Assembly (NCBI RefSeq): GCF_014905615.1
Contig: NZ_AQGU01000029.1
Span: 682,001-746,000, forward strand
Origin: Pseudoalteromonas aliena SW19
Lineage (GTDB): Bacteria > Pseudomonadota > Gammaproteobacteria > Enterobacterales > Alteromonadaceae
Reading direction: 5' to 3'
Length of the DNA stretch: 64,000 bases
This document shows positions 8,831 through 16,620 of this stretch, piece by piece. A model generated the notes under the pieces. The model made no database searches and was not told the origin of the DNA. It saw only the letters and a list, made by a program, of their open reading frames with translations. The position numbers were made by a program, and so were the translations under genes. Each line of letters starts with the position of its first letter. The stretch's first letter is position 1.

Positions 8831-8902
8831 TCAATACATCCCCGCTGGGCTTATCACTAAGACCAGTACGAGTACGACAGAAAGGCGAATTTGCATTTTC
8901 AT
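8831..8902 (-). CDS. Branched-chain leader peptide of the ilvIH attenuator
   Basis: A 23-residue open frame, MKMQIRLSVVLVLVLVISPA followed by GMY, too short for routine gene calling. Eleven of residues 5-17 are Ile, Leu or Val, so ribosome stalling would report low charging of the branched-chain tRNAs. It ends 17 bases before a strong terminator hairpin that precedes ilvI. The composition and position match the leader peptides of the ilvGMEDA and ilvBN operons of enterobacteria. A second in-frame ATG (third codon) is a possible alternative start. Translation is inferred; the pattern is directly visible. Confidence 0.85.
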   Translation of the reverse strand: MKMQIRLSVVLVLVLVISPAGMY

Positions 8903-8963
8903 AATTTATCACTGTGTTACAAAGCAATACATTGCTTTAAATTAAAAATTCTCTATGAAGCTA

Positions 8964-8992
8964 TTTTTAAGGGTTTTTAGCTCACATGTCAA
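8964..8992 (-). promoter_or_regulatory. Probable sigma-70 promoter of the ilv leader
   Basis: Minus strand: perfect -35 TTGACA (8992-8987), 17-base spacer, then TAAAAA as -10 (8969-8964), about 60 bases ahead of the leader peptide. The spacing is ideal; the -10 is weak. Confidence 0.5.
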
Positions 8993-9130
8993 CCGAGAAA
9001 TGCCTTTTTTGCATTGAAATTTCATTTAATATTGTTTTTTTAATTTTAAATTGCAAAGGCCGTCGTTTTTATTGGCCTGTAAGGAAGAAATTATGCAGCT
9101 TAGAATGGGTAATGCAGGAATATATAAAAA

Positions 9131-9157
9131 CAAAAAAGCCAGCATTGCTGGCTTTTC
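9131..9157 (-). terminator. Terminator of the isocitrate dehydrogenase gene
   Basis: AGCCAGC ATT GCTGGCT hairpin (9137-9153) with a T-run after it on the minus strand and also A/T-rich on the other side. It lies 24 bases past the stop codon at 9177. Confidence 0.8.
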
Positions 9158-9176
9158 ATAGTAAATGAACGATCAA

Positions 9177-10184
9177 TTACAGACGATCAATCACAGCTTG
9201 AGTGAAATCTGTAGTACCGTGGCTACCGCCTAAATCGCGAGTCGTTCTATCGCCTGACTTAATTACGTCAGCAACGGCACTGCGAATACGCTCTGCAGTG
9301 TCGCCCATATCTAAATGCTCAAGCATTTGAATTGACGCTAAAATTACAGATGTAGGGTTAGCTAAGTTTTTACCAGCGATATCGGGTGCACTGCCGTGTA
9401 CAGCTTCAAATATTGCTGCATCTTCGCCAATGTTAGCACCTGGTGCCATGCCTAGGCCGCCTACTAAACCAGCACAAAGATCTGATAAAATATCACCAAA
9501 TAAGTTTGTAGTAACAATTACATCAAACTCTTCTGGGGTCATTACTAGTTTCATACACGTTGCATCAACAATCATTTCTGTTGATTCAATTTGTGGGTAA
9601 CGTTCAGCCACTTCGCGTGCAACTTTTAAAAATAAACCCGATGTTGATTTTAAAATATTTGCTTTATGAACCGCAGTTACTTTTTTACGACCTTCGCGCA
9701 CAGCTAGCTCGTATGCAAATGTGACGATTTTTTCTGCGCCTTCGCGGGTAATGACAGATTTAGCTTCTGCTTCGTTACCGTCCTCAGAAACAATTTGCCC
9801 TGCACCTGAGTACATACCTTGTGTGTTTTCACGAATCGTAATGATATCAATATCATCGTAACGTGCTTTAGTGCCTACAAATGATTTAACAGGACGAACA
9901 TTTGCATATAAACCAAATTGCTTACGTAAAGTCACGTTTATAGACGTAAAACCTTCACCCACAGGTGTTGTTAAAGGGCCTTTAAGTGTGATTTTGTTTT
10001 TAGCAATGGTATCAATTGTGTCTTGCGGAAGTAACTCACCTGTTTTTTCAAGTGCAGCTAGGCCAGCATCAACAAATTCATAATCAAAATCGCATCCTGC
10101 GGCTTTTAGTATTTCAAGTGCTGAGTCGATAATGCTCGGACCGATGCCGTCGCCTTTGATCACAGTGATGGTTCTTTTGGCCAT
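9177..10184 (-). CDS. NAD-type isocitrate dehydrogenase (IDH/IPMDH superfamily)
   Basis: Beta-decarboxylating dehydrogenase of 335 residues that most likely converts isocitrate to 2-oxoglutarate in the TCA cycle. The substrate-binding helix carries S81-I-N83-V-T-L-R-K88, the S-x-N-x-x-LRK signature of isocitrate dehydrogenases, where isopropylmalate dehydrogenases have E-x-x-LL. The cofactor loop GSAPDIAGKNLANP has Asp-Ile where NADP enzymes have Lys-Tyr, so NAD is the expected cofactor. Start 10184 is set by AAGGAA 6 bases upstream and the MAKRTITVIKGDGIGP beginning. A leuB annotation would be wrong. The gene stands alone with its own terminator. Confidence 0.88.
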   Translation of the reverse strand: MAKRTITVIKGDGIGPSIIDSALEILKAAGCDFDYEFVDAGLAALEKTGELLPQDTIDTIAKNKITLKGPLTTPVGEGFTSINVTLRKQFGLYANVRPVKSFVGTKARYDDIDIITIRENTQGMYSGAGQIVSEDGNEAEAKSVITREGAEKIVTFAYELAVREGRKKVTAVHKANILKSTSGLFLKVAREVAERYPQIESTEMIVDATCMKLVMTPEEFDVIVTTNLFGDILSDLCAGLVGGLGMAPGANIGEDAAIFEAVHGSAPDIAGKNLANPTSVILASIQMLEHLDMGDTAERIRSAVADVIKSGDRTTRDLGGSHGTTDFTQAVIDRL

Positions 10185-10318
10185 TAACTTTTCCTTTAAA
10201 GAGTTTGATTTACGCATAAACTATTACTCTGAGAGAGCAACTGCTTGTTAGATCATTCATGCGATTGAGGGTTGAAAATTTTAAGGGCGCATTTATACCA
10301 ATATCTCGCCCATTTTGC

Positions 10319-10350
10319 CAGTTTATACCACAAATAATGGGTATAAACTG
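10319..10350. promoter_or_regulatory. Inverted repeat, possible operator upstream of isocitrate dehydrogenase
   Basis: CAGTTTATACC (10319-10329) and its exact complement GGTATAAACTG (10340-10350) are separated by 10 bases. A further TTTATACC lies at 10287-10294. It stands 135 bases upstream of the isocitrate dehydrogenase start. No T-run follows, so an operator is more likely than a terminator. Confidence 0.4.
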
Positions 10351-10398
10351 TGTTTATAGTCATAATAGGTTTACTAAATAATCTAAGCCTGAGTCAGA

Positions 10399-12087
10399 TT
10401 AAATACTATTCGATAAATTTAGCGCTAGCAGCTGCTGATTAAAAGTAGATTGATTTGACCAACCTTGTAATTTTAATTGCTCATTCAATATTTGCTTTTG
10501 CCATACCGTTAGTGCTAACTCAGGTTTAAATACACTTTGCGCGACTACTTTTAATGTTATCCAAAGCTTGTGTTGACTATTAAATTGCTTTTTAGGTATT
10601 TGCTCTGCTTCTAAAAGTGCGTGAGTCCACGGGTTATCACTCAATAATTGCTTAAGTTGAGCGCTTAGCTGCTCTTGATCAATCCCATCGACGCCGAATA
10701 AAACACAAAATGGATCGCTTAAATCATTATTTGGCGTTTCGCTTATTAAAACTTTTCTTGAAAGCTGTGTACTGCATTGAGTTAATAAATAGTACGTATA
10801 AGCATATAAAGGCAAAGCAATATGTTCAAATTGATAGTTTTTGTTGTGCTTAACGATTAATCCCATAATGTTTACTAAGCAAGTTAAGCGCTTTAAAACA
10901 AATTGCTGTAGTGGATGCGGTGTTACATTGACAAGTCGCTCAAACACGACACGCTGAATAATCGCCGGCACATTTAAGTAACCAACCATAGACAAACTAT
11001 GTTTTAAATCTTTAGCGAGTTGATGTTCTTTGTTGTAAGGTCTTACTGCTTCGCACAAATTAACTATTATTTGGGGATGCTCAGCCATAATTTGGCTCAA
11101 ACCTTTATAACTGTATTCATGTTGTAACTTAATACGACTTATTAAATCAAGTAACTGCAACGATTCATTCGCTGATACATCATTTGTTGTTTTAATATGT
11201 TCGCTATTCCAAACCATTAAGTGTAATTTTTGATTTGTGCAATACCATTGCTTCGGATTGTCATTAAGCGATGCTTTTACGCGATACCACGTTATTTTAT
11301 TTTTTTCGTTAGTGCTTATTAGAATGTGGCGTTGCAATGTATTGGTCATTAAATAGAGCATCGATTGCTCAGAATATAGCACCTGACTACCCGGTAATAA
11401 CGGTCCTATATGTGCAATCAGCGCTTTTATTAATTGCTGAGCAAATAAATTTGGTGTTCTTATATATAAATCGCCGAGTGCTTTAAAAAGGTCAATATGT
11501 TTTTTCTCAGCATTGTAAGTCGTATTCATTGCGATGATATTCGCGAGTGCGACAAGCGTTATACCCCCATCGTAAAGCATAATCTTAGGCGTGCTAACAA
11601 GTGCCTGCTTGTATTTGCTCAATTTAGCTAAAATTTGTGCTATTGGCTTTGCTGACTCTCCTGCGCTTAAAATAATTTTAGCCGCTAGCTGATGACGTAG
11701 CTGCCATACTTTTTTGTCATTAACATTAAAGTCAGTATGCTCAGCAAGTTTATTGAGTTGCTTACAAACGCACAGATGCTCAACAAGTGCGACGCTTATA
11801 TAAAGTTCGCTTAATTCGTTATTATAATGCTGACTTGAACAAAGTGCTGTAGTTAATACACATTGGCTAATAACGAGGTTTGTTGAATAGTCATATTTTG
11901 GATTAAATAGCGCCAGTTGCGCTTGCAGTGAAAATGGATTTTCGTTGTATAAAAGTCGAAATTGTTCAGCTATTTTGCAAATGACAGGGTAGAGTGTTTG
12001 CCATTGCTTTTTATTGTTAGAGGAGGCTAAAAACAACTGGGTATTTTCAAACAGCTGGTTTAATTTTATTGAAATAGGTTCATCCAT
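10399..12087 (-). CDS. Unrecognised 562-residue protein, possibly a degenerate HDOD/HD-GYP-like protein
   Basis: I do not recognise this protein with confidence. It is mainly alpha-helical, without a signal peptide or clear transmembrane segment, so a cytoplasmic location is expected. Residues about 220-270 contain a GPLLPGSQVLYSEQSMLYLM segment that recalls the beta part following HD-GYP-like domains, and about residues 345-410 have a helical arrangement (LSMVGYLNVPAIIQRVVFER) similar to HDOD proteins, but no HD metal-binding motif is seen. It starts 10 bases after the DUF3192 gene stop, so the two form an operon. Codon use matches its neighbours. Function unknown. Confidence 0.7.
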   Translation of the reverse strand: MDEPISIKLNQLFENTQLFLASSNNKKQWQTLYPVICKIAEQFRLLYNENPFSLQAQLALFNPKYDYSTNLVISQCVLTTALCSSQHYNNELSELYISVALVEHLCVCKQLNKLAEHTDFNVNDKKVWQLRHQLAAKIILSAGESAKPIAQILAKLSKYKQALVSTPKIMLYDGGITLVALANIIAMNTTYNAEKKHIDLFKALGDLYIRTPNLFAQQLIKALIAHIGPLLPGSQVLYSEQSMLYLMTNTLQRHILISTNEKNKITWYRVKASLNDNPKQWYCTNQKLHLMVWNSEHIKTTNDVSANESLQLLDLISRIKLQHEYSYKGLSQIMAEHPQIIVNLCEAVRPYNKEHQLAKDLKHSLSMVGYLNVPAIIQRVVFERLVNVTPHPLQQFVLKRLTCLVNIMGLIVKHNKNYQFEHIALPLYAYTYYLLTQCSTQLSRKVLISETPNNDLSDPFCVLFGVDGIDQEQLSAQLKQLLSDNPWTHALLEAEQIPKKQFNSQHKLWITLKVVAQSVFKPELALTVWQKQILNEQLKLQGWSNQSTFNQQLLALNLSNSI

Positions 12088-12097
12088 TATGGCTCAC

Positions 12098-12481
12098 CTA
12101 ATTATTTTCCTGATACTTTTTGTAGGCATTGGGTCCCCATAAAATAAGCTGTCCATTTTTAAATAAAAGCCCTGTACATTCGTCAATAGTGGTAATGCCA
12201 TCAGATGCAATATGCTGTGTACGGTAAAAAATAATTTGCAGTACTTGTTCACCTTCACGTTTTGCATAAGTAAGATCGGGGCTGCCCAAATAATCAAGTA
12301 CACTATTGAGAGTTGTTTGCTTTTTAAGGGTTAGCTTTTCAATATAGCGTTTATTAAATGCTTCACGGTCTTGCCAGATCATTGCTTGTGGATCGTCTTT
12401 GTAAAAAGTGATCACTAAGGCTGCAATAAGTGCGTAAAGTCCCAAACCTAAAATTAAATACCGAGAAAACTTTTTCAACAT
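12098..12481 (-). CDS. DUF3192 family membrane-anchored protein
   Basis: A 127-residue protein of the DUF3192 family: one N-terminal membrane anchor (about residues 7-27, YLILGLGLYALIAALVITFY), a small periplasmic or cytoplasmic domain with QVLQIIFYRTQ, and a conserved TIDECTGLLFKNGQLILWG C-terminus. The fold resembles small outer-membrane-assembly-type lipoproteins (SmpA/BamE-like), where an N-terminal D-R-x-x-F helix precedes a beta sheet. The specific role is unknown. It is the first gene of a pair with the 562-residue protein. Confidence 0.75.
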   Translation of the reverse strand: MLKKFSRYLILGLGLYALIAALVITFYKDDPQAMIWQDREAFNKRYIEKLTLKKQTTLNSVLDYLGSPDLTYAKREGEQVLQIIFYRTQHIASDGITTIDECTGLLFKNGQLILWGPNAYKKYQENN

Positions 12482-12538
12482 GAATTACTCTAACTGCCAT
12501 AACTAACAATAGTATACGTATTGTAATAAGTACGCGCT

Positions 12539-12681
12539 ATTAATACCAATCCGCAATAATACCTAATCAATTTGAGATGACGCTAACGGCGTTAAATATT
12601 TCTGATACAGAACAACTAAATAACGAAATTTTTGCCTTGTTATCGACACGATTTTCTTGCCTCAAAATAAATCACTTAATT
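12539..12681. repeat. Degenerate dispersed intergenic repeat, copy B
   Basis: Begins TAATACCAATCCGC and shares AGAACAACTA, GCCTTGTTAT and ACTTAATT blocks in the same order with copy A (4795-4912), and TAATACCAA plus TGATCAATTT-like blocks with 43923-44000. It sits between two genes on the minus strand. Confidence 0.45.
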
Positions 12682-13449
12682 AAGCCTTAGCTGCTTTAAA
12701 CTAAAACCTAGATTTATATCTGAGCGTAAACTTACCAGTTGTTTTGAAATAACATACATTTGCATATTAGCGTCTAGTTTTTTATGAATACTTGGACTAA
12801 GTGATTCATCTTCAAGCGCATCTTCAATTGTATTGTAATTATTAACAAGCTGCTGAGCTGATTTTGCTCCAATACCTTTTACACCAGGAATATCATTGGT
12901 TTTATCTCCCGCTAAAGCCCAAAAATCAACAAGTTTGTTTTTATTAACGCCAAAGCGTTCCTTTATACTGTGCTCATCAAGATACTGTTTTTTAAAATAA
13001 TCATAAACAGTAATATCAGCTCCTAGGTGTGGTAAAAAGCCTTTATCGGTTGAGACAATTGTATTCGATACCTTATTACTCGCCGCTTTGCACGCGAGTG
13101 TGGCAATAATGTCATCGGCTTCATCATTTTCGGGTTCAAATACTACAATTCCAGTGTCTTCAATTGCGGTTTTAAAGTGGACTAATGCCTCTTTTAATGT
13201 ATCGGGCATCGGTGCACGAGAATGCTTATAGTCTTTATAAAAGTGATAACGCCAACTTTTATCACCGTCAAAAACGGCAATAGCGTGGGTTGCATTAGTG
13301 ATACTTAAGAGTTTTTTACATGCTTGGGCAACACGTGCAGAGCAGGTTTGTATCATTTGCTCGTCATTGTGATGCTTTTGATTCATGTCGACTGCGTAAA
13401 TGCGCCTAATTAAATTAAGCGCATCGATAAGAAGTAAATGGGGTTTCAA
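12676..13449 (-). CDS. xni: Flap endonuclease-like Xni (ExoIX)
   Basis: Structure-specific 5' nuclease of the FEN family (257 residues; Escherichia coli Xni has 251), related to the 5'-3' exonuclease domain of DNA polymerase I and thought to act on flaps in DNA repair. Visible motifs: LLIDALNLIRR at the start, FDGDKSWRYHFYKDYK, the acidic ENDEADDIIATLA, STDKGFLPHL and the helix-hairpin-helix GDKTNDIPGVKGIGAKSA. Family comparison suggests the metal site is reduced as in other Xni proteins. It begins 10 bases after ppnN ends; the two are also near neighbours in Escherichia coli. Confidence 0.93.
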   Translation of the reverse strand: MKPHLLLIDALNLIRRIYAVDMNQKHHNDEQMIQTCSARVAQACKKLLSITNATHAIAVFDGDKSWRYHFYKDYKHSRAPMPDTLKEALVHFKTAIEDTGIVVFEPENDEADDIIATLACKAASNKVSNTIVSTDKGFLPHLGADITVYDYFKKQYLDEHSIKERFGVNKNKLVDFWALAGDKTNDIPGVKGIGAKSAQQLVNNYNTIEDALEDESLSPSIHKKLDANMQMYVISKQLVSLRSDINLGFSLKQLRLN

Positions 13450-13459
13450 ACTATAAGGC

Positions 13460-14803
13460 TCATGCTTTTATTTTGTAACACGGAACATACTTACTACCTG
13501 GGAGTTTCATTCTCCCTTGCTCAACAAAAGCTTGTAGCAATTTATCCATATCTTTCATTAAGGCGGGCTCGCCACTTAAAATGTAAGGGCCATTTTGTTT
13601 TATGGCTTTTATACCTTCATCTTTTACATTTCCGGCAACAATACCTGAAAATGCTCGGCGTAAATTTGCGGCTAATTGTTGTTTAGGTTGATCAAGATGT
13701 AAATCAAGGCTGGCCATATTCTCGTGCGTAGGTGCAAAAGGTTGTTGAAAATCATTATCGATTTTCAAAGTCCAATTAAAGTAATAAGCATCGCCTTCAC
13801 TTTTACGGTAATTACGTACATCAGTCATTGCTGACTTTAATTTTTGACCGACAAGTTCAGGGTTATCAATAATGACTTCAAATTTATCTAATGCTTCTTT
13901 ACCAAGAGTCATTTGTATAAATTTACATAATTCTTTAAAGTACGTTTCACTTTCTTTTGGGCCCGTTAAAATAACCGGCAGGCATTGCTTGGTATTATCT
14001 GGGTGCAGTAATATACCTAATAAATACAGCAGTTCTTCTGCTGTCCCCGCACCACCTGGGAAAATAATAATCGCGTGAGCTGTTCTTATAAAGGCTTCAA
14101 GGCGTTTTTCAATGTCTGGTAAAATGACTAATTCGTTTACGATTGGATTAGGTGGCTCAGCGGCAATAATACTTGGCTCAGTTAATCCTAAATAACGGTT
14201 ATCTTTGATACGCTGTTTTGCATGGCCAATAGTGGCACCTTTCATTGGGCCTTTCATCGCGCCTGGACCACAACCTGTGCAAATGTTTAATCCGCGTAAA
14301 CCTAATTCATAACCTACTTGCTTAGTGTACTTATATTCAAGTTCATTTATTGAATGTCCACCCCAGCAAACAACCATATTGGGCTCAATATTTACACGCA
14401 ATGCGTCTGCATTTCTGAGCATATCAAATACCATATGGGTTATGGCTTTTTGCTCTTTAAGGTTTTTCTCATACTTTTGACAAATAAATAATATATCGCG
14501 AATAACAGAGAAAATATGTTCGTGAATACCTGTGATTATTTCGCCATCGACGAATGCTGTTACTGGTGGGTTTTCAAGTTCTATTTTTATGCCACGCTCT
14601 CTACTGACTAAGCGTATATCAAAATCTTTATATTTGTCGTAAATTTCGTTGCTTGAATCGGTATGGCTACCGACATTAAGAACCGCAAGCGCACAATTTC
14701 TAAATAGCTTATAGCGTTCACTCGCAGAGGATTGCTCTAATAAATCAACTTCTAATTGCGACAGTAAATCTAAAACCCCAGTTGGGTTTAACTGTATTAA
14801 CAT
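13460..14803 (-). CDS. ppnN: Pyrimidine/purine nucleotide 5'-monophosphate nucleosidase (LOG family)
   Basis: Cleaves nucleoside monophosphates to base and ribose-5-phosphate, a (p)ppGpp-regulated step in nucleotide balance in Escherichia coli. Length (447) is close to the 454 of PpnN (YgdH). LOG signature residues are present: GGHSINELEY, GCGPGAMKGPMKGA and the phosphoribosyl-binding PGGAGTAEELLYLL. The N-terminal domain (LNPTGVLDLLSQLEVDLL) matches PpnN and not the shorter cytokinin-type LOG proteins. Start 14803 is preferred to the ATG six bases upstream because AAGGAG lies 7 bases before it. Cotranscribed with xni. Confidence 0.92.
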   Translation of the reverse strand: MLIQLNPTGVLDLLSQLEVDLLEQSSASERYKLFRNCALAVLNVGSHTDSSNEIYDKYKDFDIRLVSRERGIKIELENPPVTAFVDGEIITGIHEHIFSVIRDILFICQKYEKNLKEQKAITHMVFDMLRNADALRVNIEPNMVVCWGGHSINELEYKYTKQVGYELGLRGLNICTGCGPGAMKGPMKGATIGHAKQRIKDNRYLGLTEPSIIAAEPPNPIVNELVILPDIEKRLEAFIRTAHAIIIFPGGAGTAEELLYLLGILLHPDNTKQCLPVILTGPKESETYFKELCKFIQMTLGKEALDKFEVIIDNPELVGQKLKSAMTDVRNYRKSEGDAYYFNWTLKIDNDFQQPFAPTHENMASLDLHLDQPKQQLAANLRRAFSGIVAGNVKDEGIKAIKQNGPYILSGEPALMKDMDKLLQAFVEQGRMKLPGSKYVPCYKIKA

Positions 14804-14880
14804 CGGCATTCTCCTTGCTACTTATTTATGTAAATTAAATGCTTAGCCATAATTCTTAGCATATTTATCAAAACATGGCG

Positions 14881-16416
14881 TTATTTACTGATACAAAGGC
14901 GATCCCGACCTGTATTTTTAGCTTCGTAGAGCGCATCGTCCGCTCTATCAAAAGCGATAATAGGTGTATCGCCTTTTTTAAATTGTGTTGCACCTAATGA
15001 AATCGTAATTTCTATTTGCTTATCCCTAAATTTAAAAGGAATGCTTTTTATCACTTTTCTAAGTTTTTCTAGCGGTGCTGCTGCACTATCTATCGTGGTA
15101 TTTGGCATTAGTAGTACAAACTCTTCACCACCATAACGTGCAATAAAGTCTGATTTTCTTATTGATTTTAATAATGCTTTAGCAATAACTTGTAACGTGA
15201 TATCACCTGCGGTGTGGCCAAACCTATCATTGATTGATTTAAAATGGTCTACGTCAATAACGGCAAGGGTAACATCGGATGTTTGCACATTAAATAAATG
15301 TACTTCGTGATTATAACGTTCGTCAAATGCAGCACGATTAGGTAACTTTGTTAAGCTATCAAGAAGGCTTTTAAAGCGCTGTTCATTTAAACGTTTTTTG
15401 TATTTAGTCAGTTTGCTTTCAAGGCTACCAATTCTGCTATTGATTTGATCAAAGCTTGAAATCAGCGTTTCTCTATCTTCACGTTCTAACTTTTCTTTTG
15501 CGATAAAATCTTGGCTTAGCGATTTAAGCTCGTTATCAACGAGCTCTTTTAAAGATGAAATTGAGGTTGCATTTTGCGTTTGTATATTCAGATTTTTTAT
15601 TTTGCTTTCTATGCTTTTATTCAACGAATCAAACTCAACGCCCATCGATTTTGAGTGTTTGCTCGTAGAAACAATCGAGTGGTGCAAGTCTTCAAGTGTT
15701 TGGTTTAGTGAAGCCAAAAAACTCTGTGCAGACTGGCGCTCTTTGGTGATGTTTTTTACGACGACTGAAATTATATTTATGGCTGCTTTTAACAGAGCGT
15801 CCAATTTATCGTTTTCAGTAATATTGTTTTTTATGTATTTAACTTCTTCAGCCGCTTCATCCTCAAGCATTAAATCGTTAGCAAGTTCTAATAATTTTTT
15901 TGCAAGTTCAGGTGTCGCATCACATTGTTCGCTGGAGGTGCCTGTCAGCTTTGTATTTAGTGCTTGATGGTAAAAAGAAACCAGCTTATCGAGTAAAGGA
16001 ATAAAATCATGAGTTGAATGAACATTATTAATATCGTGATCTAATAGATGACGTAATGTTCTACGCGTGTCATCAGGTAGGCCTTTGGTTTTTTGCAGTT
16101 GTTTTCCAGCATTTAATACACTGGTGTATAAATCTCGCTGTTGAGCTAGTTGTACCGACTCTTGGTTTTTTAATAAAACAATTGTTTCATCTATCAATGG
16201 CGATAAGTGCTCAAAGCTAACGCCTTTAGTTAGCGCATTTCTAAATTTAGCTAACCGGTTGTCCAGCTCGGTATCAAGTCCTTTACAGCTTAATGATAAT
16301 TTGGCTGAAAAATTAGTCAGGGTATCGACTTGATATTTACGAGCATCCTCAACAGCCATACGCGCATCGATCGCCTGTTTGAGTTTTTTATCTGTAGCGT
16401 TAGATTTTTCAGACAC
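14881..16416 (-). CDS. Diguanylate cyclase with long helical N-terminal sensor
   Basis: Makes cyclic di-GMP from two GTP. The C-terminal GGDEF domain (about residues 345-511) keeps the active motif RYGGEEFVLLMP, with the inhibitory I-site RKSD five residues before it, so product inhibition is likely. Residues 1-340 are helical and coiled-coil, with no transmembrane segment, so this is a cytoplasmic enzyme whose input signal is unknown. Leader residues resemble the DgcP/YfiN-unrelated cytosolic cyclases of Pseudomonas and Shewanella, but I give no symbol. Monocistronic, divergent from the M61 peptidase gene. Confidence 0.9.
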   Translation of the reverse strand: MSEKSNATDKKLKQAIDARMAVEDARKYQVDTLTNFSAKLSLSCKGLDTELDNRLAKFRNALTKGVSFEHLSPLIDETIVLLKNQESVQLAQQRDLYTSVLNAGKQLQKTKGLPDDTRRTLRHLLDHDINNVHSTHDFIPLLDKLVSFYHQALNTKLTGTSSEQCDATPELAKKLLELANDLMLEDEAAEEVKYIKNNITENDKLDALLKAAINIISVVVKNITKERQSAQSFLASLNQTLEDLHHSIVSTSKHSKSMGVEFDSLNKSIESKIKNLNIQTQNATSISSLKELVDNELKSLSQDFIAKEKLEREDRETLISSFDQINSRIGSLESKLTKYKKRLNEQRFKSLLDSLTKLPNRAAFDERYNHEVHLFNVQTSDVTLAVIDVDHFKSINDRFGHTAGDITLQVIAKALLKSIRKSDFIARYGGEEFVLLMPNTTIDSAAAPLEKLRKVIKSIPFKFRDKQIEITISLGATQFKKGDTPIIAFDRADDALYEAKNTGRDRLCISK

Positions 16417-16620
16417 CTAAGCATACCGCCATCGAGTTAGTTATATTATCCTCAGTTTACAACAAATTCTTATTAAGTGTAGTTATCTAACTAAAAACTT
16501 AGCAATTTTTAGTAGGCTATTGCGTATAAACTTATATACAGGGTCATTTATCGCTTTTAATTCACTTTTAAATTGGGGATTGTTAGTCTTACCGCAATCA
16601 AGTTTCCATTAAGAGTTTCT

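Noticed and set aside
8986..9168. 60-codon plus-strand open frame between ilv leader and isocitrate dehydrogenase
   Set aside because: No ribosome site, unlikely composition, and it runs over the ilv promoter and the terminator at 9131-9157.
9177..10184. Annotation as leuB (3-isopropylmalate dehydrogenase)
   Set aside because: The S-x-N-x-x-LRK helix is that of isocitrate dehydrogenases, not the E-x-x-LLxxLRK of LeuB.
15602..15967. 121-codon plus-strand open frame inside the diguanylate cyclase gene
   Set aside because: Antisense shadow with low-complexity Ser/Phe composition.
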